From assembly GCA_030591285.1 (NCBI GenBank), contig JAUVBH010000013.1:1-14132 (forward strand): a DNA stretch of 14,132 nucleotides, given 5' to 3'. This stretch comes from Thermoplasmatota archaeon. GTDB taxonomy: Archaea; Thermoplasmatota; Penumbrarchaeia; Penumbrarchaeales; Penumbrarchaeaceae. Shown piece after piece: positions 7,056 to 13,496 of this stretch; within the stretch, counting starts at the first letter, position 1; each line of letters begins with the position of its first letter. Position numbers and translations under genes: made by a program. Under the pieces are notes generated by a model that did not search any database, was not told where the DNA came from, and saw only the letters and a program-made list of their open reading frames with translations.

Positions 7056-7949
7056 ATGAAAACGCTTCTAGAAGACCACATACCAAAGGAAGCTGGAGAC
7101 CTTCGTGATCTCATTTTAACCCTTGCTGACCTTTCAAAGAAGATCAGGTCCGGTTTCATTACCAATCAGGGTGTCTCCAATACACAGAACATGTACGGTG
7201 AGACCCAGGTAGAGATGGATAAATGGGCTGATGAGGCCCTGGTGGATGGTCTTTCCAGACTTTCCACAGTTGCAACCGTCTCATCCGAGGAGAGGGATGA
7301 TATTATCAAGATAGATCCAGAGGGTGAGTTCTCAGTAGTTTTCGATCCACTGGATGGCTCCTCCCTTATGGGTATAAATCTCACTGTTGGCACGATCATT
7401 GGTATATATTCATCCAAAACCCCTCTTAGACCTGGAAGAGAGATGGTAGGGGCAATGTATGTTCTCTACGGTCCTCTGACCGTTCTTGTCTATACTGTTG
7501 GGAATGGAATACATGAATTCGTTCTCAACAAGGACGATGATTACCTCCTTCAACATGAGAACCTGAAGATAGGTGACAGCAAAATATTCTCACCAGGTGC
7601 ACTGAGAAAGGAGTATACTCCCGAACATATGAGATTCATCGAAAGATTGGAAGGAGATAGTTACAAGCTCCGTTTCGCAGGTGCTTTCGTTGCCGATGTT
7701 CATCAGATACTGCATAAAGGCGGTGTCTTCACCTATCCCGCAACAATTGGATCGGACCAGGGAAAATTGAGAATTCTATTCGAGGCATTTCCCATGGGTT
7801 TCATTGTGGAACAGGCAGGTGGAGCGATCTCAAATGGAAAGGGCAATATCATGGACATGATGCCTGAAAAGATCGATCAGAGGGTTCCCATATATATTGG
7901 CGGGAAAAAAGAGATAAAGATCATTGAAGAGGAGAATCAAAAGGAGTGA
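7056..7949 (+). CDS. fbp: Class I fructose-1,6-bisphosphatase / sedoheptulose-1,7-bisphosphatase
   Basis: The enzyme removes the 1-phosphate from fructose 1,6-bisphosphate in gluconeogenesis, or from sedoheptulose 1,7-bisphosphate in the SBPase branch. Metal-site motifs are intact: E78-E79 in SSEERDD, D97 and D100 in DPLDGSS, and E243 in LFEAFPMGFIVEQAGG; the NMYGETQ segment precedes them. At 297 residues it is shorter than the roughly 330 of typical FBPases. Several segments (NLTVGTIIGIY, KIFSPGALR, and the final RVPIYIGGKKEI) read more like plant or algal SBPases than like bacterial FBPases, judged from memory of those families. Many archaea use a different bifunctional FBP aldolase/phosphatase, so a class I enzyme is notable. 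It is the first gene of an operon with class II aldolase and triosephosphate isomerase; the start has GGGGG directly ahead. The class I fold is sure; substrate preference is open. Confidence 0.92.
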   Translation: MKTLLEDHIPKEAGDLRDLILTLADLSKKIRSGFITNQGVSNTQNMYGETQVEMDKWADEALVDGLSRLSTVATVSSEERDDIIKIDPEGEFSVVFDPLDGSSLMGINLTVGTIIGIYSSKTPLRPGREMVGAMYVLYGPLTVLVYTVGNGIHEFVLNKDDDYLLQHENLKIGDSKIFSPGALRKEYTPEHMRFIERLEGDSYKLRFAGAFVADVHQILHKGGVFTYPATIGSDQGKLRILFEAFPMGFIVEQAGGAISNGKGNIMDMMPEKIDQRVPIYIGGKKEIKIIEEENQKE

Positions 7950-7951
7950 TC
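7943..7951 (+). promoter_or_regulatory. Ribosome binding site fixing the aldolase start
   Basis: GGAGTGATC lies two bases before the ATG at 7954 and closely matches the complement of the archaeal 16S rRNA 3' end. It overlaps the bisphosphatase stop codon. It selects 7954 over the open frame that extends upstream to 7924. Confidence 0.75.
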
Positions 7952-7953
7952 CC

Positions 7954-9093
7954 ATGAGTCATAGAAAACCGGTTGCCGGTAATTCCGTGTTCGAAGCTCT
8001 CCAGGGAGAAAGAACAATTGTAATGGCAGCAAATGTACGGATGCCGAAGGGCATTGCCAATGGTATCATGAGGGCAGCAAAAGACACGGATTCGATCATT
8101 ATCTACGAATTAGCGAGATCCGAGTCTGACCTCACTGGTGGATACACAGGGATGACACCTGAAGATTACTATAGGGAGATCGTCCAGGTAGCACATGATG
8201 TCGATTATGACATGTTCGTCATGCACGCGGACCATATCACCATTAAGAAAGGTGATGAAGAGGAGCTTGATGGCACAAAACAGCTCATCAAGGCCCAGAT
8301 AGATGCAGGGTACACTTCATTTGCGATCGATGCTTCCCATCTTTTCGACTTCAAGGGCTCGGATCTAAGGGAGGAGCTAGCAGATAATATCCGTTGCACC
8401 TCCGAACTTGCACATTTCATCTCCGATAACATTGGTGACCGAACCTTCGGTCTTGAGGTCGAGGTTGGTGAGATAGGGAAGACCGATGAATCTGGCAGAG
8501 TTCTCACGAGCCCGGAGGAAGCAGTGACCTTCCTTTCGGCCCTCCGGGACAATGATGTTCATCCGGACCTGCTTGCCATCGCCAACGGATCAGCCCATGG
8601 CAATACGTTTGATGACCAGGGGAACCAATTGCCTCAGGTATCGATAGACATACCACAGACAAGGGCTGTTGCCAAAGCCATTAGGGATAATGGTTTGAAG
8701 GTAGGCATTGCCCAGCATGGTATCACCGGCACTCCAAGGGACGTTATCAACAAGCAATTCCCCAAGGGAGACATCGCCAAAGGAAACGTTGGAACCCACT
8801 GGCAGAACATCTTTTACGATGTGGCAAAGATCTATGAACCCGATCTTTTCGATGAGATGAGACAGTGGACCATTGAAACCTTCGGTCCATCGAGTCCCGG
8901 GATACCCGATGGAGTTGTATTCGGCAAGAACTGCAAAAAAGCTTTCAAACCCTTCAAATCCAGAACCTTCAACCTCAGCAAAGAGACCCATGCGGCCATG
9001 GAAGCTGTCGCCTATGCCGAGGCCACACTTTTCTTCAGAACTTTTTCATCGTTCACAATGGCTTCCAAGGTCCGAAGATATCTGGAGGTATGA
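7954..9093 (+). CDS. fba: Class II (metal-dependent) ketose-bisphosphate aldolase
   Basis: Class II aldolases condense dihydroxyacetone phosphate with an aldehyde, typically glyceraldehyde 3-phosphate, giving fructose 1,6-bisphosphate. Visible active-site features are the MHADHI segment with D93 and H94 (catalytic Asp and metal His), EVEVGEIG at 168-175, H215 in NGSAHGNTF, and H255 in QHGITGTP, which replaces the usual HGGSG. At 379 residues it is close to the longer class II aldolases. The ATG at 7954 is chosen because a strong ribosome binding site sits just ahead; 10 upstream codons in frame overlap the bisphosphatase gene. It sits 4 bases after the bisphosphatase and 3 before the isomerase, so the three are one operon. 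Many archaea use an unrelated class I-type or bifunctional aldolase for this step. The fold call is strong; fructose versus sedoheptulose bisphosphate as product is not decided. Confidence 0.88.
   Translation: MSHRKPVAGNSVFEALQGERTIVMAANVRMPKGIANGIMRAAKDTDSIIIYELARSESDLTGGYTGMTPEDYYREIVQVAHDVDYDMFVMHADHITIKKGDEEELDGTKQLIKAQIDAGYTSFAIDASHLFDFKGSDLREELADNIRCTSELAHFISDNIGDRTFGLEVEVGEIGKTDESGRVLTSPEEAVTFLSALRDNDVHPDLLAIANGSAHGNTFDDQGNQLPQVSIDIPQTRAVAKAIRDNGLKVGIAQHGITGTPRDVINKQFPKGDIAKGNVGTHWQNIFYDVAKIYEPDLFDEMRQWTIETFGPSSPGIPDGVVFGKNCKKAFKPFKSRTFNLSKETHAAMEAVAYAEATLFFRTFSSFTMASKVRRYLEV
9084..9089 (+). promoter_or_regulatory. Ribosome binding site of triosephosphate isomerase
   Basis: GGAGGT lies inside the last codons of the aldolase gene, seven bases before the isomerase ATG at 9097. 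It supports this start and operon translation. Confidence 0.7.
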
Positions 9094-9096
9094 TCA

Positions 9097-9765
9097 ATGG
9101 AACTTCCTGCAATAGTGGTGAATTTCAAGACCTATGGCCAAGTGGACGGAGACAAGACCCTGGAACTTGCCAGGATCTGTGAAGAGGTGGCGAAAGAGAC
9201 AGGAAAGAGCCTGATCGTTTGTCCTCCCATGGTGGAGCTTTCTCGTATAGCAAAGGAGGTGTCCATTCCTGTCTTCGCGCAGAATGTGGATCTCTGGGAT
9301 GGTTCGGTACAGACCGGAGCTACAACCTTATCAGAGATCAAAGCTGCAGGGGCCCAGGGCCTTCTGATAAACCATTCAGAATGCAGGAGGAAGCTTGCCG
9401 ATATCGAATTCCTGATAAAAGGAGCCAAGGATCTAGGATTGACCACCATTGTCTGTTCCAACAACGTAGAGACCTCCAAGGCCTCTGCGGTCATGGGCCC
9501 GGACTTCGTTGCAATGGAGCCTCCGGAACTCATAGGTGGAGATATCTCCGTCACATCAGCGGATCCCGGGATCGTTGAGGATACTGTTAAAGCGATCAAG
9601 GGATTGGCACCGGGTGTCAAAGTGCTTACTGGAGCCGGTGTCAAGACCAAGAAAGATGTCGAGATGGCCATCGAACTTGGAACCTTCGGTGTACTTCTTG
9701 CATCTGGTGTCGTAAAGGCAAAGGACCCCAAGGAAGTACTTCTTTCCCTGGCAGAAGGGTGTTGA
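9097..9765 (+). CDS. tpiA: Triosephosphate isomerase, archaeal type
   Basis: The enzyme interconverts dihydroxyacetone phosphate and glyceraldehyde 3-phosphate, supplying both substrates of the neighbouring aldolase. The short archaeal form of about 220-225 residues is matched here at 222, against about 250 in bacteria. Catalytic residues are visible: N9 and K11 in VVNFKTYG, H93 in INHSECRR and E141 in AMEPPELIGG, which starts the flexible loop. The phosphate-binding turns TGAGV and LLASGVVKAKDP are near the C-terminus. It is the third gene of the operon, 3 bases after the aldolase stop. Its own ribosome binding site lies within the aldolase gene. Nothing in it looks unusual. Confidence 0.95.
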   Translation: MELPAIVVNFKTYGQVDGDKTLELARICEEVAKETGKSLIVCPPMVELSRIAKEVSIPVFAQNVDLWDGSVQTGATTLSEIKAAGAQGLLINHSECRRKLADIEFLIKGAKDLGLTTIVCSNNVETSKASAVMGPDFVAMEPPELIGGDISVTSADPGIVEDTVKAIKGLAPGVKVLTGAGVKTKKDVEMAIELGTFGVLLASGVVKAKDPKEVLLSLAEGC

Positions 9766-9767
9766 GT

Positions 9768-9835
9768 TTCCCGGGGACCGTAAATGATAATTAGAATGCC
9801 TCCATAGTTCAGCTTCAGACATACTTTTCCGGGGA
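9768..9835 (+). repeat. Direct repeat of CCGG-centred 10-mers flanking the purF promoter
   Basis: TTCCCGGGGA (9768-9777) and TTTCCGGGGA (9826-9835) differ by one base, are 58 bases apart, and sit in the 76-base gap before purF. As RNA the two copies could also pair (seven Watson-Crick and three G-U pairs). They might be paired operator half-sites or a leader hairpin; chance is possible. Confidence 0.35.
9781..9791 (+). promoter_or_regulatory. Candidate TATA element of purF
   Basis: TAAATGATAAT lies about 55 bases before the ATG at 9842, between the two CCGG-centred repeats. It would give a transcription start near 9812 and a leader of about 30 bases. Read-through from the upstream operon is also possible. 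Confidence 0.35.
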
Positions 9836-9841
9836 TTAGCA

Positions 9842-11371
9842 ATGGACGAGATCCACGAATTCTGCGGGGTTTGCGCTGCCAACACTCCGGGTAAGAATGC
9901 GGCTTTTGATCTTTATCAGATGATGAAGGACCTTCAGCATAGAGGACAAGCCGGTGCCGGTCTTTCAACATGGAACCCAGATCGGAATATCATGCTCCGT
10001 ACCTACAAGAGACCAGGGACGGTGAACGAGGTCTTCGGCGGTGCGGATGAGAACAGGTTCTCCGATATTCTGAAGGAGTACGGAGGCAGTGTGGGCATCG
10101 GTCATACCAGGTATGGCACATCCGGCTCATTAACGACCCGTCATGTTCAACCATTCGAAAGGGTCCACGGTCTTGACTACAAATGGTTCGCCTTCGGTTT
10201 CAACGGCCATATTGCCAACAGAAAAGAGCTGGAGAAAAAGATCAGGTCTCTTGGATACCATCTCATGTTGGACACAGATACAGAAGTTATGATGCACTTC
10301 TTCTCTCACCACATCTCCGACACCAAGGGTGATCTCAAAGAGGTATTTCGCAGGATATCCCAGGACTTTGATGGAGCGTACAACATTGCAATGGTGGATG
10401 CAAGAGGAAACCTTGTGGTCGCCAGAGACCCTTGGGGAATACGCCCTCTAACTTCAATAGTTACAGACGAAGGTGCCTTCGTGGCGTCCGAAACCTGTGC
10501 CCTTCACCGACATGGGACCGATGGGATAAGACCCATCAAACCGGGTGAACTTGCGATCTTGAAGGATGGAAAGATCGAGTATCATCAATATGCAAAGCCG
10601 AAGAAAAGGTCACTCTGCTTTTTCGAATTCATCTATTTTGCCTCTGTCACATCAACTCTGGATGGGGTTTCCGTATATGATACCAGAAAGAGATGCGGAG
10701 AAGAACTGGCCAAGATCGAAACCCAGGATGTAAACGACAAGGATTGGGTGGTCATTCCTGTTCCCCAAACAGCCAGGCCCATTGCGAACTCATATGCCAA
10801 GGCGATAGGATATCCCCAGATCTATGATGAGGGTCTGATTGCAGTAGGCAAGGGAAGAACCTTCATTGATGAAGGGGACCGGGCCGCAAAGGTGAAAAGG
10901 AAGTTCATGCCGATACCCTCTGTTCTCAAGGGAAAGAAGGTCATCGTTATCGATGATTCCATAGTGAGGTCCACCACAATGGCTACCATTGTGAAGTACC
11001 ATCTAAAGGAGATCGGCGGGGCTAAAGAGGTGCATGTTCGCGTAGCCACTCCACCTATCATTGCTCCATGTTATTACGGGATCGATATGAGGTCCTTCGA
11101 AGAGCTTATCGCCTCCAAATATCAGGATATGATCCACAATGGTAAGTTGAGCGAAGAGGCCCAGACCGAGATCGCCGGTAGGATAAATGCAGACAGCCTC
11201 ATCTACATGACCCATGATGGCATTATCAATGCTCTTGGTTTGAAAAGAGAAGATATCTGCATGGCGTGTCTGGATAGAAAATACCCAACACCAACCGGTC
11301 AGGAGCTCGATAAGGCCAATTTTGGGAAGTTCCGGGAAACCGGAACCACCGATCCACTTGAAAAATGTTGA
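9842..11371 (+). CDS. purF: Amidophosphoribosyltransferase, iron-sulfur type (PurF)
   Basis: PurF makes 5-phosphoribosylamine from PRPP and glutamine, the first committed step of purine synthesis. The N-terminal Ntn-type glutaminase starts with C8 in CGVCAAN, so a 7-residue propeptide would be removed to expose the nucleophile. Further glutaminase motifs are LQHRGQAGAGL, GHTRYGTSG and FGFNGHIAN. The C-terminal phosphoribosyltransferase domain has the PRPP loop VIVIDDSIVRSTT at 367-379. All four candidate ligands of the [4Fe-4S] cluster known from the Bacillus-type enzyme are present: C259 (LCFFEF), C410 (APCYYG), C473 and C476 (CMACLDRKYP). That makes it the propeptide-bearing, oxygen-sensitive class. 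The length of 509 is slightly above the roughly 475 usual for this class. It follows tpiA by 76 bases with a possible promoter of its own. The assignment is very secure. Confidence 0.96.
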   Translation: MDEIHEFCGVCAANTPGKNAAFDLYQMMKDLQHRGQAGAGLSTWNPDRNIMLRTYKRPGTVNEVFGGADENRFSDILKEYGGSVGIGHTRYGTSGSLTTRHVQPFERVHGLDYKWFAFGFNGHIANRKELEKKIRSLGYHLMLDTDTEVMMHFFSHHISDTKGDLKEVFRRISQDFDGAYNIAMVDARGNLVVARDPWGIRPLTSIVTDEGAFVASETCALHRHGTDGIRPIKPGELAILKDGKIEYHQYAKPKKRSLCFFEFIYFASVTSTLDGVSVYDTRKRCGEELAKIETQDVNDKDWVVIPVPQTARPIANSYAKAIGYPQIYDEGLIAVGKGRTFIDEGDRAAKVKRKFMPIPSVLKGKKVIVIDDSIVRSTTMATIVKYHLKEIGGAKEVHVRVATPPIIAPCYYGIDMRSFEELIASKYQDMIHNGKLSEEAQTEIAGRINADSLIYMTHDGIINALGLKREDICMACLDRKYPTPTGQELDKANFGKFRETGTTDPLEKC

Positions 11372-11395
11372 TTCTGGTTCATACAGAATATGAAC
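11372..11395 (+). repeat. Two interlocked inverted repeats after purF
   Basis: Starting at the base after the purF stop, TTCTG (11372-11376) is inverted by CAGAA (11384-11388), and GTTCATA (11377-11383) is inverted by TATGAAC (11389-11395). The arms interlock with no spacer, so only one stem can form at a time. No oligo-T run follows directly, so this is not an obvious terminator. It may be an operator or an alternating RNA structure upstream of parA. Confidence 0.45.
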
Positions 11396-11401
11396 AAAAC
11401 A

Positions 11402-11414
11402 TACATATATGTAC
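11402..11414 (+). promoter_or_regulatory. TACATATATGTAC palindrome upstream of parA
   Basis: The first 12 bases form a perfect palindrome 50 bases before the parA ATG at 11464. A TATA role would give a transcription start near 11434. Autoregulation by the partition proteins at such palindromes is common in bacterial par operons, but here it is only a suggestion. Confidence 0.45.
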
Positions 11415-11463
11415 AATTTCTTCACAAATATAGTAGCCTCAATGGTATATCTGGGGGAATGGA

Positions 11464-12225
11464 ATGGCGAGGATAATCACTATTGTCAACCAGAAGGGTG
11501 GAGTAGGAAAGACCACCACTGCGATCAACCTATCAGCTTCTCTCTCCTTTCTTGGAAAGAGGGTCCTGCTGGTTGATACAGACACACAGGGCAATACAGG
11601 CTCTGGGCTAGGATTCGATAAGAACGAACTTGAGTTCACTATATACGAGGTGCTCACAGGTCAGTGTGGTATCAGAGATGCCATTCTTCATACTGAATTA
11701 GAGAACCTCGATATGATCGGATCGAACATCAATCTGGCGGGAGCATCCGTGGAGCTAGTAAATGTCCCGGATCGGGAGAGGATCCTGAAGAACGCCGCAG
11801 CTGAGGTAAGTGATGAATACGATTACCTTTTGATAGATTCACCACCATCGCTGGGTCTGATAACACTCAATAATCTGACCGCCGCTGAATCGGTCCTGAT
11901 ACCGCTTCAGTGTGAGTACTATGCCCTGGAGGGTATGTCCGAATTGTTGGACACGATCTTCCTGGTTCAGAAGAACTTGAATCCCGAACTGACCATTGAG
12001 GGCATCCTGATGACGATGTATGATAGAAGGACCAACCTCTCAAAGCAGGTTGTTGCCGAGGTCATGAACTATTTCGGTGACAAGGTGTACAACACAATAA
12101 TTCCAAGGAACGTCAAACTTGGTGAGGCCCCTTCCTTCGGTAAACCATCGATCATCTACGCTCCTGAATCCACCGGAGCAAAGGCTTACATGGATCTAGC
12201 CAGAGAAGTGATCGTACATGGGTAA
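11464..12225 (+). CDS. parA: ParA/Soj-type partition ATPase
   Basis: ParA ATPases dimerise with ATP, coat the nucleoid non-specifically and move cargo by gradients set up by a partner that stimulates hydrolysis. The deviant Walker A motif KGGVGKTTT is at residues 11-19 with signature lysine K11 and K16. The Walker A' segment is LLVDTDTQGN (D40), where T41 replaces the common proline. Walker B is LLIDSPPSLG (D125). The C-terminal RNVKLGEAPSFGKPSIIY stretch (about 218-235) is typical of Soj and distinguishes it from MinD, as does the lack of a C-terminal amphipathic membrane helix. Length 253 is standard. GGGGG lies about six bases before the ATG. It overlaps the next gene by 8 bases, so the two are coupled. 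The partner is not a recognisable ParB, so the cargo may not be the chromosome. Confidence 0.94.
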   Translation: MARIITIVNQKGGVGKTTTAINLSASLSFLGKRVLLVDTDTQGNTGSGLGFDKNELEFTIYEVLTGQCGIRDAILHTELENLDMIGSNINLAGASVELVNVPDRERILKNAAAEVSDEYDYLLIDSPPSLGLITLNNLTAAESVLIPLQCEYYALEGMSELLDTIFLVQKNLNPELTIEGILMTMYDRRTNLSKQVVAEVMNYFGDKVYNTIIPRNVKLGEAPSFGKPSIIYAPESTGAKAYMDLAREVIVHG

Positions 12226-13441
12226 ACCCGCGCTTGGAAAAGGGATGAAGGACCTACTTGGAAAAAATATCGGGATGTCCAAGAAGGAACCTCCGAAGGA
12301 TAAAGATAACGTCAAAAGGGAATTGAAGACCAATATCGATCGTTATCAGGCACAGGAATTCGATGTTGCATTGCTCAGGGACCTCAAGGGAAAGGACCCT
12401 GATGTCATACATAAAGGCATAGAGTCCTACCGTGACGCTATCAAGAAGCTCAATTCGGCCCAGACAGTGGTTCGTTCACTGGAGGGTTACGGATACAAGG
12501 ATGAGTTGGAGCCCATTAAGAAGAAGCTTAAGGATCCAACCAAAGCTGACTCTCTTCTGGTACAGGTGGAAGAACTTAGAGAGAGGGCACTTACAGAGCA
12601 CAATGTAAAGGTGGACAGGAAGGAAGCACCCAGGGTGAAACTTCCGGAGAATCTCAAAGCCCAATCTGAGAAGATCTCCCAGATGGAAAATGATATTGAT
12701 GAGGAGATCGACCTGGATTCATTGGATGGTATGCTTTCCGATCTGAATGATATTGGTGATGCTTTCGATATGGAGATCGAGCAGGAAGCCGACCCAATGC
12801 TGGAAAAGATCGAAGCCTACGAATCTGAAGGTTACTTCGTGGACAGACTGAAAGCTCTTATCAACGAGGATAAGGGCAAGGTAGCCGAGGAGATGGCTGT
12901 ATTCGAAGAGGGTATCAAGGAGATGAGAGAACTCAAGGAGCGGTTCAGGAAAATGGACCTATCCGAAGAATTCGCTCAGCAGACCGAGGAGATGAAGATC
13001 AAGTTCCAGTATCCTCATATGGCATCCGAGATCAAAAATGAGCTGGATGCAATAGATAAGAAGATAGAGGATGCCTTGAAAGCTGCAATGCCTCCTGAAG
13101 AAGCTCCTGAACCTGTTGCAGAACCTGAAGCTCCCGAGGAACCTCTAGAGGAAACAATTCCACAGCCGGAAGCTGCCCCTGAAGAGGAACCAGCTCCTGA
13201 ACCAGTTCCAGAGGAACCACCTCAAGAAGAGGCCCCCCAGGAAGCACCGGAGCAGGATGAAACCCCTGCCGAGGAGATATTCCCGGACCTATCCCTTGAT
13301 GATCTGCTTTACAAGGCCAAGGAAGTGTACCGCTATGGTGATCTGGAGCTCTCTTTGAAATACTTCCAGGAGATACTTCGCAGGGATCCTGATAACTCCA
13401 AAGCCCGGTTCATGATCAGAAGGCTTACAGCCAAACAGTGA
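12218..13441 (+). CDS. Coiled-coil, Pro/Glu-linker, TPR-like partner of ParA with ParB-like N-terminal peptide
   Basis: I do not recognise a family for this 407-residue soluble protein. Residues 5-15 (ALGKGMKDLLG) closely resemble the N-terminal LGxGxxxL peptide with which ParB/Spo0J proteins stimulate ParA ATPase. A basic stretch follows (16-40), then predominantly helical, charged sequence with coiled-coil potential at about 40-125 and 150-290. Residues about 292-351 are a Pro/Glu/Ala-rich, probably disordered linker made of PEEAPEPV-like units. Residues 361-400 form a TPR-like hairpin (LLYKAKEVYRYGDLELSLKYFQEILRRDPDN). No ParB/Srx fold, helix-turn-helix or membrane segment is visible. The start overlaps the parA stop by 8 bases, a strong sign of joint function. 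By analogy with ParA partners that position protein cargo, it may be an adaptor with the ParA contact at one end and a cargo-binding TPR at the other. That role is inference. Confidence 0.75.
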   Translation: MGKPALGKGMKDLLGKNIGMSKKEPPKDKDNVKRELKTNIDRYQAQEFDVALLRDLKGKDPDVIHKGIESYRDAIKKLNSAQTVVRSLEGYGYKDELEPIKKKLKDPTKADSLLVQVEELRERALTEHNVKVDRKEAPRVKLPENLKAQSEKISQMENDIDEEIDLDSLDGMLSDLNDIGDAFDMEIEQEADPMLEKIEAYESEGYFVDRLKALINEDKGKVAEEMAVFEEGIKEMRELKERFRKMDLSEEFAQQTEEMKIKFQYPHMASEIKNELDAIDKKIEDALKAAMPPEEAPEPVAEPEAPEEPLEETIPQPEAAPEEEPAPEPVPEEPPQEEAPQEAPEQDETPAEEIFPDLSLDDLLYKAKEVYRYGDLELSLKYFQEILRRDPDNSKARFMIRRLTAKQ

Positions 13442-13461
13442 TCCAGTTCCATCGAGACCTC

Positions 13462-13472
13462 AATTTAATTTA
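13462..13472 (+). promoter_or_regulatory. Candidate TATA box of the UbiA-family gene
   Basis: AATTTAATTTA lies about 30 bases before the ATG at 13497. That spacing would put the transcription start within a few bases of the start codon, implying a nearly leaderless mRNA. No ribosome binding site is seen ahead of this ATG, which fits. Confidence 0.5.
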
Positions 13473-13496
13473 GTTGTTGGGACTTTCGCACATTCA

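Noticed and set aside
9798..9841. tRNA-like 5' half (GCCTCCATAGTTCAGC) before purF
   Set aside because: There is no matching 3' acceptor strand, no TpsiC arm and no anticodon stem before purF coding begins at 9842.
9132..9971. Long minus-strand open frame (279 codons) opposite tpiA and purF
   Set aside because: It is antisense to two secure enzyme genes, spans their intergenic gap and has no recognisable protein features. It is a shadow of codon bias.
11396..11463. parS centromere site next to parA
   Set aside because: No sequence resembling the bacterial parS consensus is present; the only palindrome is an A/T-rich one in promoter position.
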